DNA of 64,000 nt from Vesta saturnalis (GCA_036346205.1 JARFJB010000664.1:1642001-1706000), one strand, 5' to 3'; shown: positions 23,462-36,275, numbered from the stretch's first letter. Numbers and translations: made by a program. The notes: generated by a model not told the origin, from the letters alone.

Positions 23462-26050
23462 TATACTAGGGGAACATAACATAACCTTTACGCCAATCCC
23501 TTGCGGGGTAGGCAAAACCATCCTTGTCTCTTATTTATTTTTCATTCACAATCTTTCTCCATGCTTTCCTATCTCTGCATACCTACCTAGCTTCCGTAAG
23601 ATTCCTATATTGTCTCTGATATGTCCTTTTGTTTTTAAAACTCCTTATCAACATTCGAACACCCCCAAACAAAAAAGAAAACATACCAAAAACGTGCAAT
23701 AAAAAATAGTCCAGACGTCCAGATCAAAACACTGTTTACCTTGCAAACATATGCATAACATAACTTTCACGTCATTCCCTTACGGGGTAGGCAAAACAAT
23801 CCCTGTCTCGTTTATTTTGAATTACTTCTCCATGCTTTCCTATCACAGCATACCCCCTAACTTCTGCAAGATGTATACATTGTCTCTGACATGTCCTTTT
23901 TTAAAACTCCTTAGCTTTATTTCTTTTATCGTATATTCAACCAAGTTTAACGCGGCCTGCCAGCCCCGGCCTTACCTGAATCTCACCCACATATATGCTT
24001 CGTTGATCTTACATTGTTCATTCTCTCAAAGTGACCAAACTAACGTAATTTACTACTTTTATATCTATCCATCATCGTCTTTTCCTCGCCACACTCCGTC
24101 ATTATACACTAATTCTATATTGTATTCTTCCTTCTTACACTTAAACACTTTTCGATCACCTGCTGGAGAGCAACCATCTGATCGACTCATCCTTTCCCTG
24201 GCATACAGCCTCGTTGCACATCCAAAATCCTAGTTTGTGCAGTTTCTCGTATTAATCAGTATTCTTCCAAATACTTTACCAGGTACACTGAGAAAACTTA
24301 TTCCTCTGTAGTTCTTGCAATCACTCTTGTTCCCCTTACCCTTATACAGTGGTACAACGATCGCGCTCTTCCAATCCCTCGGCACTTTTCCACATTTAAA
24401 TCATACATTGAATAGTTCACACAATCGTCGCATAAGCTTTGCACCTCCATACTTTAGCATTTCATGAGTGATTGCATCTACGCCTGCTCCTTTACCGTTT
24501 TCAACCTTCCTACCGTTCTCTCTATCTCATTTATCCCAATATCCTTCTCAGTTTCATTCACCATTCCTTCTACATTCTCCTTATTTAACTCTTCCGTCTT
24601 ACTTTTCTCACTAATGTACAGCTTTTTCGAAATATTCTTCCAGCATTTCCTATTCACAATCGTCCCATACTATTTCGTTGCTCGTATTCATCACTCCTGC
24701 AGCGTTCTGTTTTGGGCCACGTTTTGTATTTTTGGCCCATTTCCAGAAGAGTTTTTTGTTTCCTTCAAAATCATTCTGCATGTTTTCTCCTTCCATAGCC
24801 ATCACTTCCTCTTTACTGATTCTCACTGCATCCTTCTCTTCTTTGTTTCTTAATCGGTACACCTCATACAATCGCTTTTTTTCGGTCTCATTTTTTTGCA
24901 GCAATAATTGGCATGTACGCATCTATTTTCTTACATACTACACTTTTTACCGATTCATTCCACCAAGCACACTACAGTCCACATATCCGCACGGCACAAT
25001 TGACAACATAGTTTTTCAAGCTTATCTATGCACTATCAACGTCAGTGTCTTTTATTTATTCGTTCCACACTGTTTCATTAACATTCAACTCTTTACTCAC
25101 AGCATCTGCGTATTTCATTCTCGCACCATTATCTACTAGTTTGTCTACCCTAATTCTGGACGTTCGTACTACGTTTGCTTTCCTTCTCCAGACCAACTTT
25201 TGGCCTAAATACACTTTCGATACAACCAAAAAGTGGTCGTATGCACACTCCGATCCGCGCATTACTTTTGTGTCTCTCCAGGTTTCTAAGTCGTTCATCA
25301 TGCACTATCAAGTCAATTTTACTTTTAGATTTACCTCTTTTCCATGTATACATATGCACATTTTTATGTTTAAACCACGTATTAGAAACAAACAGGTTTG
25401 TCTCCACACAGATGTTCACATTTCGTCTCCGAACTTATCTGCAACGCGTTCAGTATGTTCTCTCTGTACACCCACCTATCCATTCATATCTACCAATATC
25501 ATCACTCAATTTCGTTTGGCTTACATACGTTTAGCACGTTTTCTACATCATTCCAGAGGTTAACACACTCTTGGTCTCATTCTCCATTCACCGGTGCATA
25601 GCATGCAATAAGAAACATTCTTCGAAACTCCACTTTCATTCTAACCCACATTACCCGGGGAGATATCATTTCGTACTGTTTATCACATCTTTTCGCTTTC
25701 TCTTACGATCACCTCAACTCCTTTTGCGCCATGCACTTTAGTCTCAACTCCTGACCATAGTGCTAGGCTGCCATCCTCCATCTCCACAGCATTGTTTGCC
25801 CTTTGTCTCCGATACACAGAATATCAAGCTGCATTTCGTATATTACATTCGCAATTTCAAATCTTTACCATGCATACTTCTAACATTCCACGTACCGACT
25901 CGCCCTTGTAGCCCGGTCGATCCGAGGCAATTGTATTGTTCTCTTGAGTAATACCCTAGTGAGCAGACCGGTTACTGGCCAAATCGTGCCCCGGACGATG
26001 TAGCATTCCCTACTAACGGTGTCGTCCTACTACCGGACAATTATTTGTCT
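23462..26050 (-). pseudogene. decayed RTE-type non-LTR retrotransposon (LINE)
   Basis: Read leftwards from about 26050, a G+C-richer 5' leader precedes the start of an APE-type endonuclease, VGTWNVRSMHGK (about 25905-25865). The endonuclease continues with SETKGK, then HMYTWKRGKSKSKIDLIV and RGSECAYDHFLVVSKVYLG (about 25320-25190). The reverse transcriptase is legible as INEIERTVGRLK (about 24530) and, at about 24355-24270, VPLYKGKGNKSDCKNYRGIS followed by LSVPGKVFGRILI, the signature of RTE-clade elements. Further on are FMPGKG-like and VDQMVALQQVIEKCLSVRRK. Many stops and frameshifts make it dead. Plus-strand open frames here are antisense shadows. Its 3' end appears twice in tandem (about 23470-23640 and 23755-23920). 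Confidence 0.85.
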
Positions 26051-26112
26051 ATTACCTCGCACGTAAGAAAGTGAGGGATAAAAATATAGAGTCAAGAGAT
26101 ATAAATAATATA

Positions 26113-26118
<6 letters not shown>

Positions 26119-26167
<49 letters not shown>
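26119..26167. repeat. (TA)n microsatellite
   Basis: Pure TA tract about 70 bases beyond the presumed 5' end of the RTE-type LINE. Confidence 0.95.
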
Positions 26168-26172
<5 letters not shown>

Positions 26173-26459
26173 ACATAATTCAACACATTATGTTTTACTT
26201 AGATTGTTCCTTACGTGATTCTTGGTTGTCGTGCTACTTATCGGAGTTGCTGTTATTTATTTGCAACCAAACGATTTAATTATTTTTAATTTAAATTTCC
26301 GGGTTAGAGTTAGTTATTTGTTTATTTAATTTGATATATATATTTATTTATTTTTTTTACGGATTTGGTCTAGTTATTTATTTTTATCATTACAGCTAAT
26401 AAAACAAAATCTTACGACAATGGTTATGTTTGTGTATTGTTATAGGAAGGGAGTTTATA

Positions 26460-28871
26460 GCAGTTATGTAACATTAAGTAGGAATTGACCGCTTACTACG
26501 ATTTTTTTTTCGTTTTTTGAATCACGTCCGGCATGTTTTGTATTTTTATACTACTGTTACAGATACGTATTTATGGTTGTTTTATAAACCCTGCGGTACG
26601 GTGGGATAGAATATTCGACTTCATTTGTTCTCTATATTTTTTGTTATTGCAAAATCTTTACGTGCTTGAGTATTTGTACTTTAGTTTACATTACGATGAT
26701 ATGAGTTTTAAAAGGAACCGTATCCTATAAGCCATTTTACAAGTACTAACATGGTTCGATTATTATTTATTTATCATTAATTTAAATTTAGATCTTGATT
26801 TAATTATGAAAATGTATGTGTTTGAGTTAAAGCCTAGCCAAAGGAGTGGTGTTTGTACTTTCACGTTTACTTTATGATTTTATGAGTGTTAACAAACGTA
26901 CCTGACAGGGGTTTGAAAGGAACCATAATTTCCTCGGATTTGCATAAAAATGCAACAATCATGTTTTCGCGCTTTTTTAATTTGTGTATCTATAGAGTCA
27001 CTTCACACATTAAAGTTCTATTAAATTAGATTAATGTTATTATTTATTTATCAATATTGAAACCGCTGTGTTATAAATTTGTTCAAAAACTCACTAATGG
27101 GAATGCCAGAGAAACTCTTTTCTGGCAAGTCGATTTTATGGAGATATTTATCCCGAACGAGGACATCCGACAAGCGAAGCCTTGAAAATTTATTACAAAG
27201 ATTTGTGCAAACGGGACATGTAGACTATACCAAACCAGTTAAGAGTTAAGAGTTCGAAGTGAAGACAATGAATTGTGTGTTATGTTATCTGTTACCGAAA
27301 ATTCTTGAATTAGTCAAAAAGCAATTGGTTCTGATATAGGTGTTAGTGAACGAAGTGTTCAAAGGATTTTGAAGGATAACCGTTTTCATGCGTATCATAT
27401 CCAGTTTATCAAAAACTATTTAATATGGATTTGGAGCGACGTGTCGTATTTTGCAATTTGGCTCAACATAAAATTGATATAACTTACAACTTTTGTGATC
27501 AGGTTTTCCTCTCGAATGAGGTCATATTCCACAAAAATTGATTTGTGAATCGCCGTAACTTCCACTACTATTCAGATCAGAATCCGAGGATTTTCAGGCA
27601 GGTTGACTATCAACCCAAATGGTCATTAAATGTTTGGGGCGGAATTATTGGTGAACATGTTATTGAACCTTATTTTTTTAACGGGCATTTGCATGAAGCT
27701 ATATATCCTGATTTCTTGCAAAATCACTTGAAAAATCTTTGTGCAAATTTGCCAATAACTGTGAAGAATGAAATGTGCAGCACGATGAATATAATAACAC
27801 CTTTTGGTGAATATCTCTGAAACTTTGAGTAAAAATATACAGGTGTTCCCTTTAAAAGATATAACTTTTACGCCTAGTTTTGATTAATAAGGAGTAGTTT
27901 CGGATAAAGACCAATTTAATTAAAAAACGAGAGCGTTGGGTATAAGGAATGCTAATAAAATTGCTGCAGCAAATCAGCTATTCCTTGCCGATGAAATCTG
28001 TAGGGTTTTCGAGAAAATCTACGATTCTCGTTTTGGACCATACTGTATACGACTTCCGATATTTCGTGTAGCCATCTGTATAAAAATGAAATAAACCATA
28101 TACATAAAATATCCTACTGCAAATAATAATTAATTTCGTTTGTTCTTGAAAGATACAGAGTGATCAACACATGTTAAATACACAAATAAAAAAGGCGCGA
28201 AAACAAAATTGTTGGATTTCTATGTAAATCCTACGGAATTACTGTTTCATATCCAGGTACGTTTGTTAATACTCAGTCATAAAGTAAACGTTAAAGTACA
28301 AACACCACTCCCTTTGTCAAGGTTTGAACTCAAACACGTACATTTTTGTAATTACAGTAATTGCTAAATCAATAAATTCTAATTAAAAAATTACTATTAT
28401 ATTCATAATAATTTTTAATTACATATTTACTTTTGAACTTATTCGTTCATAACAAAACTTATAATAATTCAATAAATTCTAAATTTGAATTAATATTAAG
28501 CAAATAATAATCGAACCAACAGAATTTTAGTAACACGTGAAATGGCTCATAAAAAAAAAGCCGCGCAAATAATACAAAGGATTACTATAGCATTGAAATT
28601 CTATGAAAAATGCGGTTCTTTTTAACGATTGTTAAAACCCATTTAATCGTAAAGTAAACTAAAAGCGCAAATACTCAAACACGTAAACATTTTGTAATAA
28701 TGAAGGCACTTATTCTATCACACGGTAGCGCGGGGTATATAAAACAGTCATAAATACGTATTTGTAACAGTAGTATAAAAATTTAAAACATGTCCGATGT
28801 GATTGATAAAAATATGTACAGCTTAAGATTGAAGTAAGTGGTCAGTTCCTACTTAATATTTATATACCTGC
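26460..28871 (+). mobile_element. Tc1/mariner-type element with long inverted repeats
   Basis: TA (26458-26459 and 28872-28873) brackets ends GCAGTTATGTAACATTAAG on the left and the reverse complement of GCAGGTATATAAATATTAAG on the right. The arms match over about 550-690 bases (26460-27025 with 28180-28871), sharing CCGCGGT/ACGGTAGCGCG-type, CAAACACCACTCC and ACGTTTACTTTATGA words. The right arm continues inward through 27836-28175; the corresponding inner part of the left arm is missing. The broken transposase lies between the arms. Confidence 0.78.
27095..27822 (+). pseudogene. DD41D-type transposase pseudogene
   Basis: The fragments in order are NARETLFLASRFYGDIYPER and GHPTSEALKNLLQRFVQTGH (first helix-turn-helix), then ENELCVML…, IGSDIGVSERSVQRILKDN and RFHAYHIQF (second module and linker). 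Next is a degraded first-Asp block (VFLSNEVIFHKN…, with the Asp replaced), followed by NRRNFHYYSDQNPRIFRQ and SLNVWGGIIGEHVIEPYFF. It ends after NHLKNLCANLPITVKNEM, before the second Asp, where it meets the right arm at 27836. Several stops. Inactive. Confidence 0.82.
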
Positions 28872-28873
28872 TA

Positions 28874-29615
28874 AAGTTTATTTGCTGCTGAGTGTCCGAT
28901 ATGGAATTATCCCCGACAAGCCCTTGACCAATTTGTGTTAAAGAGAAATGTAAATAATGCGACGTTTAGTTAAATACCGACCGTTCGTAGTGTTCTGCAA
29001 AAATCAACCGTAATACTTTAGTAAATAGTTTCGACAGTGAATCATATTCCCTTCAAGTCGGAACTAAGTTGCCGCTTACTTTGAGCAGTAGTTCGCAAAC
29101 ATTTATTCATACGTAGAACGTTAGCTCATTTATTCAAATATTTTGTCATCTATTTTAGTTGTTAATAAAAGTAATAATTATATATTTAGATTAAAAATGT
29201 ACTTAGAATGTAAAAAAAATGTAATATTAATTAATTAATTAAGCCCATACTTAATGTGTTTCAAATAGTTTCATCGAATAATTACGCTTAAATACTTCGG
29301 TATAATTGTTGTCTTTCAAATTTAACGTTACCTACTTGGAATTAATTTTTAAATATTTTAAATATTTGCGTATACTTTCAAATAAAGCAAATTTAATGCT
29401 CAAGAGTTTTTAATATTTATTATTACACATCATAGATAGATTTTTGGTCTGAATGTTAAATAATTATTACCTGTTACTATAAATCGTAATAGGTAAAATA
29501 AATACAATTTGTTATACGAGTAAGTGTATAAATAAACTTATTTAGATTATATATTTTGAAAAAGTTTTATTTTCTATTTCGTTTTGTTCTAACTTGTACC
29601 ATAAAAATATTACTA
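28874..29615. other. AT-rich interval
   Basis: The first 230 bases look like unique DNA. The rest is very AT-rich with no recognised gene. Confidence 0.4.
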
Positions 29616-29617
29616 TA

Positions 29618-29960
29618 CAGGGTGATTCAAATTCGAGGTTAACCATGGGGATTTCGAAAACGGTAAGAGATAGAGGGGTGGTTTAAATTTGGCAAAGTTG
29701 CGGAATTTTGGGAACAACCACATGCTGCCGAGAAACCAAAAAGATTTTGTTTTGTTTTCGAGATTTAAAAAAAAAACCAAAATCTCTCATTTTCGTTTTT
29801 ATTTTTTCCTGACCTTATTTACAAAGATATTCAAAATTAAACAATACATTATTAAGACAACTTTTTCTTGCCTACAAAACGGCGCATCAAAATTTTAATA
29901 CGACGTTTCGTCTTCTGCCGACCATCATCAACTTTTTTATTTCTTATGGCCGCCATCTTG
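29618..29960. repeat. solitary arm of a mariner-type element
   Basis: It begins CAGGGTGATTCAAATTCGAG after TA and follows the arm of the element at 52415 word by word: CATGGGGAT, AAGAGATAGA, GGTTTAAATT, ATTATTAAG.CAACTTTT, and then GACGTTTCGTC…CATCATCA at 29902-29932. No matching right arm was found. A CCCTG|TA word at 30714-30720 might be a degraded far end. The interval 29961-30721 is AT-rich and otherwise featureless. Confidence 0.7.
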
Positions 29961-30718
29961 AATTCTTATTCCACTAAATAGAGCTTTTTTTTGTGATTTC
30001 AAAAATGTATAATTTGCCTACCTTATGTTCAACCGTTTAGCTAATATCAAAAAAGTAAAATTATTGTTGATTTTAAAAAACGATCTAGATACCATTATTT
30101 ATTATTGTTCTTTTCTTCACAGGAATACTCCATATTAATTTTTTAGAAAATCACCTAATCACCTTTTTTAAATAAGGAACATTATTTAAATTTTAATTTA
30201 ATTAAAATAAACATAAATAAAAATGTAAGTGTCAAGTTTGTTTTGTTTTATTTCATTCCAAGGCGCTCTATTTTTTAAAACTGATACTCGATTTTAACTT
30301 TACAGTTTTTATTAAATTACAAGAAAACTACTTGTTATAGATAAGGTAAACTATACATTTTTGAAATCAGTATAAAATATGCTATTTAATAGGACTAAAA
30401 TAAATAATTTAATGGATCTTTAATATTTGAACATTAAGGCACTTTTTCTCAATTTTTTTCAAATGTAACATATTGAAAATTGTATACCGTTGAAAAGAGA
30501 ATAGAATGTACTATCGAAATCAATAATCAGAAATATAGGTTGTCATTTCAAAAAAATATCGATGACGTCGTAACTTAAAAACAATTGAAGAAAAAAATAA
30601 TTTTAGTATTCTCAAATGTAGATAATAATTTCATAACAAACTTTTGTATTGAACATAATTTCCTAAAATGAATATTAACGACAATAAATAGCCGTCTCCA
30701 TACTTTTAACTAACCCTG

Positions 30719-30721
<3 letters not shown>

Positions 30722-30778
<57 letters not shown>
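30722..30778. repeat. (TA)n microsatellite
   Basis: Pure TA tract at the left border of the palindromic structure 30784-37015. Confidence 0.95.
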
Positions 30779-30781
<3 letters not shown>

Positions 30782-30783
30782 CG

Positions 30784-31547
30784 GTGTAACTCAAATAGGG
30801 GCCACCCCGTAACTTTTGAACGGATCATTAGATTTTGTTCCAATTTTGGTGGGCTATATTAGTGCCAGTTTGGGATTTTTTACATAAAAAAGCAATATGG
30901 CCGACTTCCGGTTTCACCGGAAATAACGCAAAAGCTGAAAATTTAAATGGAACGCCCTGTATATTTTTACAGATTTGGATTCTAGGGCTTTAAATACATA
31001 CAGTTCATCTGTCAAATGTCAACTCAGGCGCCATTTTAATTTTATTTTTTTTTTTAATTTTTTAATTTCAGATCATTATGACGTCATCTAAATTATAGAT
31101 AATTGACGTACAATACCACCACAATATTATTTTTCCTAATAATTAATCTTTGTGAGGTTTGTTAACGATCAAATTTAAAAATTCCGGCTTTTTAACTAAA
31201 ACTCACTGTTCCCAATAGAAACATACATGGACCACCCTGTATATTAAATAGCTCTTTCAAGCACTAGTAAAACGATGTGCATAGTAATTTCCTTAGTTCC
31301 TAAACAAAGCAATAATTTTTAATTTTCTAATTTTTATTAACGCAACATGCAACATGCTCCTGAAGCCGACTCTGTCAAAGTAAAAGGGCGTTTGAGTTGA
31401 CATTTGGCAGATGAACTGTATGTATTTGAAGCTGTAGAACATGTAAAAATATACTGGTTGTTCCTTTAAATTTTCAGCTTTTGTGTCATTTCCGGTGAAA
31501 CCGGAAGTCGAACAGATTGTTTTTTCATGTAAAAAATCCCAAACTTT
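30784..31547. repeat. palindromic non-autonomous element, left copy
   Basis: The outer 220-250 bases of each half are reverse complements of each other (GTTTGGGATTTTTTACAT, TTCCGGTTTCACCGGAAAT, GCTGAAAATTTAAATGGAAC, CATCTGTCAAATGTCAACTC). The centre contains CCACCCTGTATATTAAATAG. It is therefore a foldback element, with no coding region. A second copy lies at 36276-36945 with its centre in the opposite orientation. Confidence 0.8.
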
Positions 31548-31593
31548 CAGGAAGAAGATCTACCTACTTTGGTTAAACAGCTATTTTTTAGAT

Positions 31594-34500
31594 TTTTTTT
31601 TTTATGATTGTGGACCTGAACAGGCTAAATAAGGCATGTCGTGCTAAAGCACTCAGGAACACTTAGGAGGATGGATAGAGGGATAATGAATTGCCAATAG
31701 ATGCCTATGAACAGCTACCTTAAATTTTCTCATATCATAAGTGGGAGGAAAACAGGAACTAGGGAGATCATTCCAGAGTTTAGAATCCGTGTAGAAAAAT
31801 GTGGATTGCGCCCGTTTGGTACGACAAGTGGAGATTTGTACTGCATACTGATGATGTGAATGAGCGAACCGAGTGTTTCTCGCAAAGATAGCCGGAGATG
31901 GTATCAAAGAATGTAATTCACCAGCACAATAGCCGTTGTAATAACGATAATACAAAGAAAGAACTGAAACCATCCTTCTATGCTCAAGGGACTGCATGTG
32001 AGAAGTTAAGGACGGGTCATTTATAAGCCTAATCGCTCTCTTTTGAATACGATCAACGATATCGAGAGCGTATTGGGGAGCACTAACCCAGAGGTGAGAA
32101 TTATATTCCAGATGAGGCCGAATTTGGGCCTTATACAGCAGAAGGAGTTGTCGAGAGGTAAAGTACTGCTTAGATCTGTACAAAAAGCCTATTTTACGAG
32201 CAGCTGTTTTGGTAGCTGACAGAAGATGGTCAACCCATGAGAGATTTGAAGATACAGTCATACCCAACAGAGTAATAGAGTCTGAAAACTTAAGAACTGA
32301 GCCATTCATACTTACAACAGGAAATGATCGATCTTTTTTTGCGGACATAAGGCAACACTGAGTTTTGTTAGCATTAAATTCAACTAGATTATTGCTTCCC
32401 CATTCGAGAATACGTTGAATGTCTTTGTTGATTGAATTTGCCATTTCAGCTTTAATTCCTTGATTTGACATAGAAGGTGGATTATCACTATGAGTAGACT
32501 GAGATGAACTACAGTGAAGAGTGCTATCGTCAGCAAAGCAATGGATGGGGTTAGTTGTTGAAGAAATAAGGTCGTTTATGTACAGCAGAAAAGTGTAGGC
32601 GCTATAACGGATCCCTGTGGTACGCCCGCGTTAATGCTAACTTCTTTTGAAAAAGCCATCAACTACGACACGTATTCGTCTTTATCAAGGAAACTAGAAA
32701 CCCAGTTGATGAGCGTATCATTTAACCCAAACGAGGTGAGTTTGGCAAGTAAACACTTATGCCAAACTTGGTCAAATGCCTTTGAGATATCTAAAGCGAC
32801 TACAACTGTTTCACCGGACTGCTCTACTGTATTGTTCCAAACTTGATCGCCTGTTGAACGACTTTGCCTAAACCCATATTGGTGGTCACTAAGGAGTTTG
32901 TTAGTTTCAAGGAACGTGAGCAGTTGCTGATTTTAGACAAAATGGAAGTGATGGCAATTGGTCTGTAATTTGAGGGATCGGTCTTATCACCTTTTTTGGG
33001 AATAGGTTGAACATTTGCCAACTTCCATGATGAAGGGAATTTCCCAGAAGATATAGAGATCGTATAGAGCTTAGATAGGACTGGTACTAGTTCGGGGGAA
33101 CATTTTTTTAAGACAATAGCTGGGATACCGTCTGGGCCAGTCGCCTTATTGAGATCAAGCCTACTGATGATCGATTCCAAGAGCTTGTACCGAAAATGAA
33201 TTGGTTTCATAACGTATGAAGAAGAGTTGACTAGGGGCACATCTTTTCCAGAATCATTGAGACACGAGTTTGATGCAAACAAATCCACAAAAACGTTGGC
33301 TTTGTCTACAGAATCAGCAACTACCGATCCGTCAATAGATGTCAGGGGAAATGAAGATGTTCGAAAGTTTTACTAATGGCTTTTGCTAAAGACCAAAATT
33401 TACGACTGTCTAAAGGAGATGTAGCTAGTTCATTGCATTTTCGTTGTTCGAACAACTTTTTAGTTTTAGTGATGACACTTTTGCAGATATTTCTAGCACC
33501 AACGTATTCTACATGACTGTCAACCGATTTATTAGATTTCCATTTAATGTAACATTTACTTTTTAAAGATATTGCATCAGAACAAGCCTTATTGAACCAG
33601 GTTTGGGAACGTGAATGACCTACACGGTACTGTTTTTTCGGAATGTATAACTCGATTCCCATGAGGATGACTTCAGATACTGAAAGAGCGATGTCCGAAG
33701 AAGAGGACGACTTAAAACAATATTCACGCCATGGAAAGGTTGCAAAGAAATCCCGTAAATCACTCCATCGAGCTGACTTAAAACACCACAAGGTTCTATC
33801 GGTTTTGCGAACAACAGTGGAATTAGGTACAGTAGAAATGATTTTTATTAGACAATGGTCGGAAAGACCTAAAGGCGAAAGAACGGAAGTTTTATAAACA
33901 AGAGGGTTTGATGTAAGAAAGAGATCTAGAAGATGTGGAGTATGGTTAGGGTTATCAGGGATTCTTGTGGGTTCAGAAATCATTTGTGTGAGATCACATG
34001 AAATAGCAAATGTTTCTGCACTATGACCAGCGGGATTTGTAGTAGATGAAAATTGAAGCCAATTAGAGTTATGAACATTGAAATCGCCTACAAATGAGAT
34101 ATCGCAAGATGGAAACTGAGACAGGAGATAGTCAACTTTCATACTAAGGTAATCGAAGAAGTCTTGAAAGTTGCTGTCATTAGGAGACCTATAAATGCAA
34201 CAGTAGAATTTCACAAAATTAGGACCAGAATGTTTAAACCAAATCACGTCAAAATTTTTATTTTCTAAGGAAGAAACCCTCTTGCAAGCAATTCTGTCCT
34301 TGATGTACGCACATACGCCTCCTTTATATCGAAAGTTAGAGTGAAGATGGTATTGAGGAAATTGCAAGTCGGGTGACTCGGAGCTTTCAGAGGAGACTTG
34401 TGTTTCAGATAGAAACAATATATCAGGTTGTAATTGTTCAAGATGTTGATGAATAGCATTAAGATTAGACCTGATACCGCGGATGTTGCAGTAGTGAATC

Positions 34501-34820
34501 AGAAAGTTGATACTTTCGATGACCGAGGTCGCTTGGGCCCTGCCCTCCCGGACATCCGAGTGGGGCAGGATTTTACGTCCGGAATTTATAATTCTAGAAA
34601 CCACAGCCATCTTATTTTTTAATTTGGGACTTTTAATCCGTTAGGAAGATAGTGAGGGCGAGAAGGAAGAATAAGGATGAGAATAGATTAAGGATGATGG
34701 AAAAGGTAACCGGCAGCCCTTACCGAGCTCAGAAAATCGGAGACCCAATATTAAGGAACCCATGGTAAGGGTGGTGGTACCTCCCCGGTTGGCATGGAGA
34801 ATACATGCCTACCACCTATT
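31594..34820 (-). mobile_element. non-LTR retrotransposon (CR1/Jockey group) insertion
   Basis: The element is on the minus strand with a poly(A) tail seen as a T run at 31593-31603. It is inserted in the left arm of the mariner-type element, whose interrupted sequence is recoverable from the right arm. About 200 bases lie upstream of the long open frame. No ORF1 (gag-like) is present, so it is probably 5'-truncated or of a kind lacking ORF1. Confidence 0.85.
31653..34610 (-). pseudogene. LINE ORF2: endonuclease-reverse transcriptase, a few frameshifts
   Basis: From 34610 a 422-codon frame holds the complete APE-type endonuclease: HYCNIRGIRSNLNAI, DILFLSETQVS, YRSPNDSN, DISFVGDFNVHNSNW and LGLSDHCLI, plus the linker up to SLAKAISKTF. 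After a frame break near 33340-33290 the reverse transcriptase continues with LNKATGPDGIPAIVLKK, QPIPKKGDKTDPSNYRPIAI, a VPQGS block (about 32620) and the catalytic FADDS (about 32525-32540). Further frame breaks lie near 32935, 32850 and 32600. The C-terminal part 32471-31653 is open and ends KLWNDLPSSCFPPTYDMRKF…, as in CR1/Jockey-group proteins. It would nick DNA and copy its RNA in place. Recent but inactive by these indels. Plus-strand frames here are shadows. Confidence 0.88.
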
Positions 34821-34939
34821 AATTAAACAAAATAAATTTTATTTTTTAAAAATCCTATTTGAAGAACATTTAGCGATACAGATAGTATTTACATCAACTT
34901 TAACTAGCGAAAAGTAATAATAACATTGATCTACAATAC

Positions 34940-35853
34940 ATTACTTATTCAACAAAACCGCCACCACTTTCTGCACACCTTTCTATGCGATTCTTTGAAA
35001 CTGATCCGAATTTTCTCGATGTGTATTTGGTGTACTCCGTACCTTATCCTTTCTTTTAGTATTCCACTATTGTTGGGTATTGGTTGAGAGTAAATCAGTG
35101 GGTTAAGGCGGCCGCATAAAAAAAATCTAATATCGTCAGGTCGGGCGGTCTTGGAGTCACGTAAGTACTCTTACCTGAATCTATTATGTAGCTGTAAGTA
35201 CTCTGATTTAACTGTCCCTCTATGAAGAAAGCTCCAATAATTCCAAAATGTTATGAAACGGCACACCACACCATCAATTTTTGGTAACACTGTCTTCTAC
35301 AATTGATCCGAAAGTTTGGATTTTCTGTAGACCAGTAGCCACAATTTTGAGACGAAATAACGCCATTTGTAGTAAAAGTTGCTTCGTCTGAAAATACGAT
35401 GTTTTTATAAAAATTTCGTTCGACAATACATTTCTCCCCGATGGTAAGACAAAATAGTAATCTACGGCCGGCATCACCTTCTTCGATAGTGTGTACAAAT
35501 TTTGGTTTGAATGGCTTTACCTTGCTGAATTTATAAATTCTTTGCAATTTCGATCTACTAGCATTAAGATTACGTGAACGTTCCCTCAATGATAATCTGG
35601 GATGTTCTTCCACGAAATCAATAGCAACAATAGTTGCGGCATCGTTTTCATCATATTTTTTTATTTCTTTCTTAACGTTAAGAACGCTGCCAGTTGCAAG
35701 AATTTTTTTAACTATTCGCATCAAGTCATCGTGTAAGATTGGTATTGGGAAATCTCTCGTTAAACTGTCGCACCACTTCTCGTATTGAAATTTCTCCGAG
35801 CCCATAACACTGAACAACGTAAATTCGTAAATTCTTTGATGTAACGTTAACAC
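34940..35853 (-). pseudogene. DD41D-type transposase pseudogene
   Basis: The open part (35853-35251) reads MGSEKFQYEKWCDSLTRDFP and VKKILATGSVLNVKKE, then the second DNA-binding module FVEEHPRLSLRERSRNLNAS and the linker FSKVKPFKPKFVHTI. The first-Asp block is VFSDEATFTTNGVIS, followed by NCGYWSTENPNFRI and QKLMVWCAVS. Beyond the frameshift at 35250 are GIIGAFFIEGQLNQSTYSYI and a truncated third-Asp region ARPDDIRFFLCGRLNPLIYS. The expected second-Asp DGAPAH segment has been deleted. Inactive. Confidence 0.82.
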
Positions 35854-36275
35854 AATGTAGAAGTAATTGAAATTTGAACAAAAGGATACTTCAAATTGTA
35901 ATCTGACAGTATTTAAGATTAGTGAATCGTCTTTTCATGGCGCTTTAGAAAATACAATTTATTTTGTTTAATCTAAAAAATAGCGGTTTAAACAAAGTAG
36001 GTAGATCTTCCTGAAATTTTGTGTAAGGCCATAATTACTGATTATGAACAACTTTTCTTAGTAAAATTTTGGCGCATCATCAACAAAAAGGGCACTTTAC
36101 CTTAAAAGAAAATAGTTTCGCTTCACTGTCAAGGCCGACTTGTTTTTCAAAAACTGAAAATATTCTAAAATTCTTTTCAAACCAAGCAGGGCTTAATCCC
36201 ACAGTCTTAAAACAGATTTCAAAAATTTGGAGTCCATCACACCTCTTGTAACATCAATCCTGGGACACGCTACAG

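Larger units (their letters stand above)
31548..36013 (-). mobile_element. Tc1/mariner-type element, left arm split by a LINE
   Basis: The left arm CAGGAAGAAGATCTACC…GCTATTTTTTAGATT and the reverse-complemented right arm CAGGAAGATCTACCTAC…GCTATTTTTTAGATT match, and both continue into AAACAAAATAAATT. In the left copy a LINE (31594-34820) was inserted between TAGATT and AAACAAAA. No clear TA duplication is visible outside. Without the LINE the element would be about 1.2 kb. The transposase reads on the minus strand. Confidence 0.78.

Noticed and set aside
24464..25601. Plus-strand open frames up to 172 codons
   Set aside because: Antisense to the RTE-type LINE, whose minus strand shows clear endonuclease and reverse transcriptase motifs.
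33643..33897. Plus-strand 84-codon open frame
   Set aside because: Antisense shadow of the LINE ORF2 linker region.
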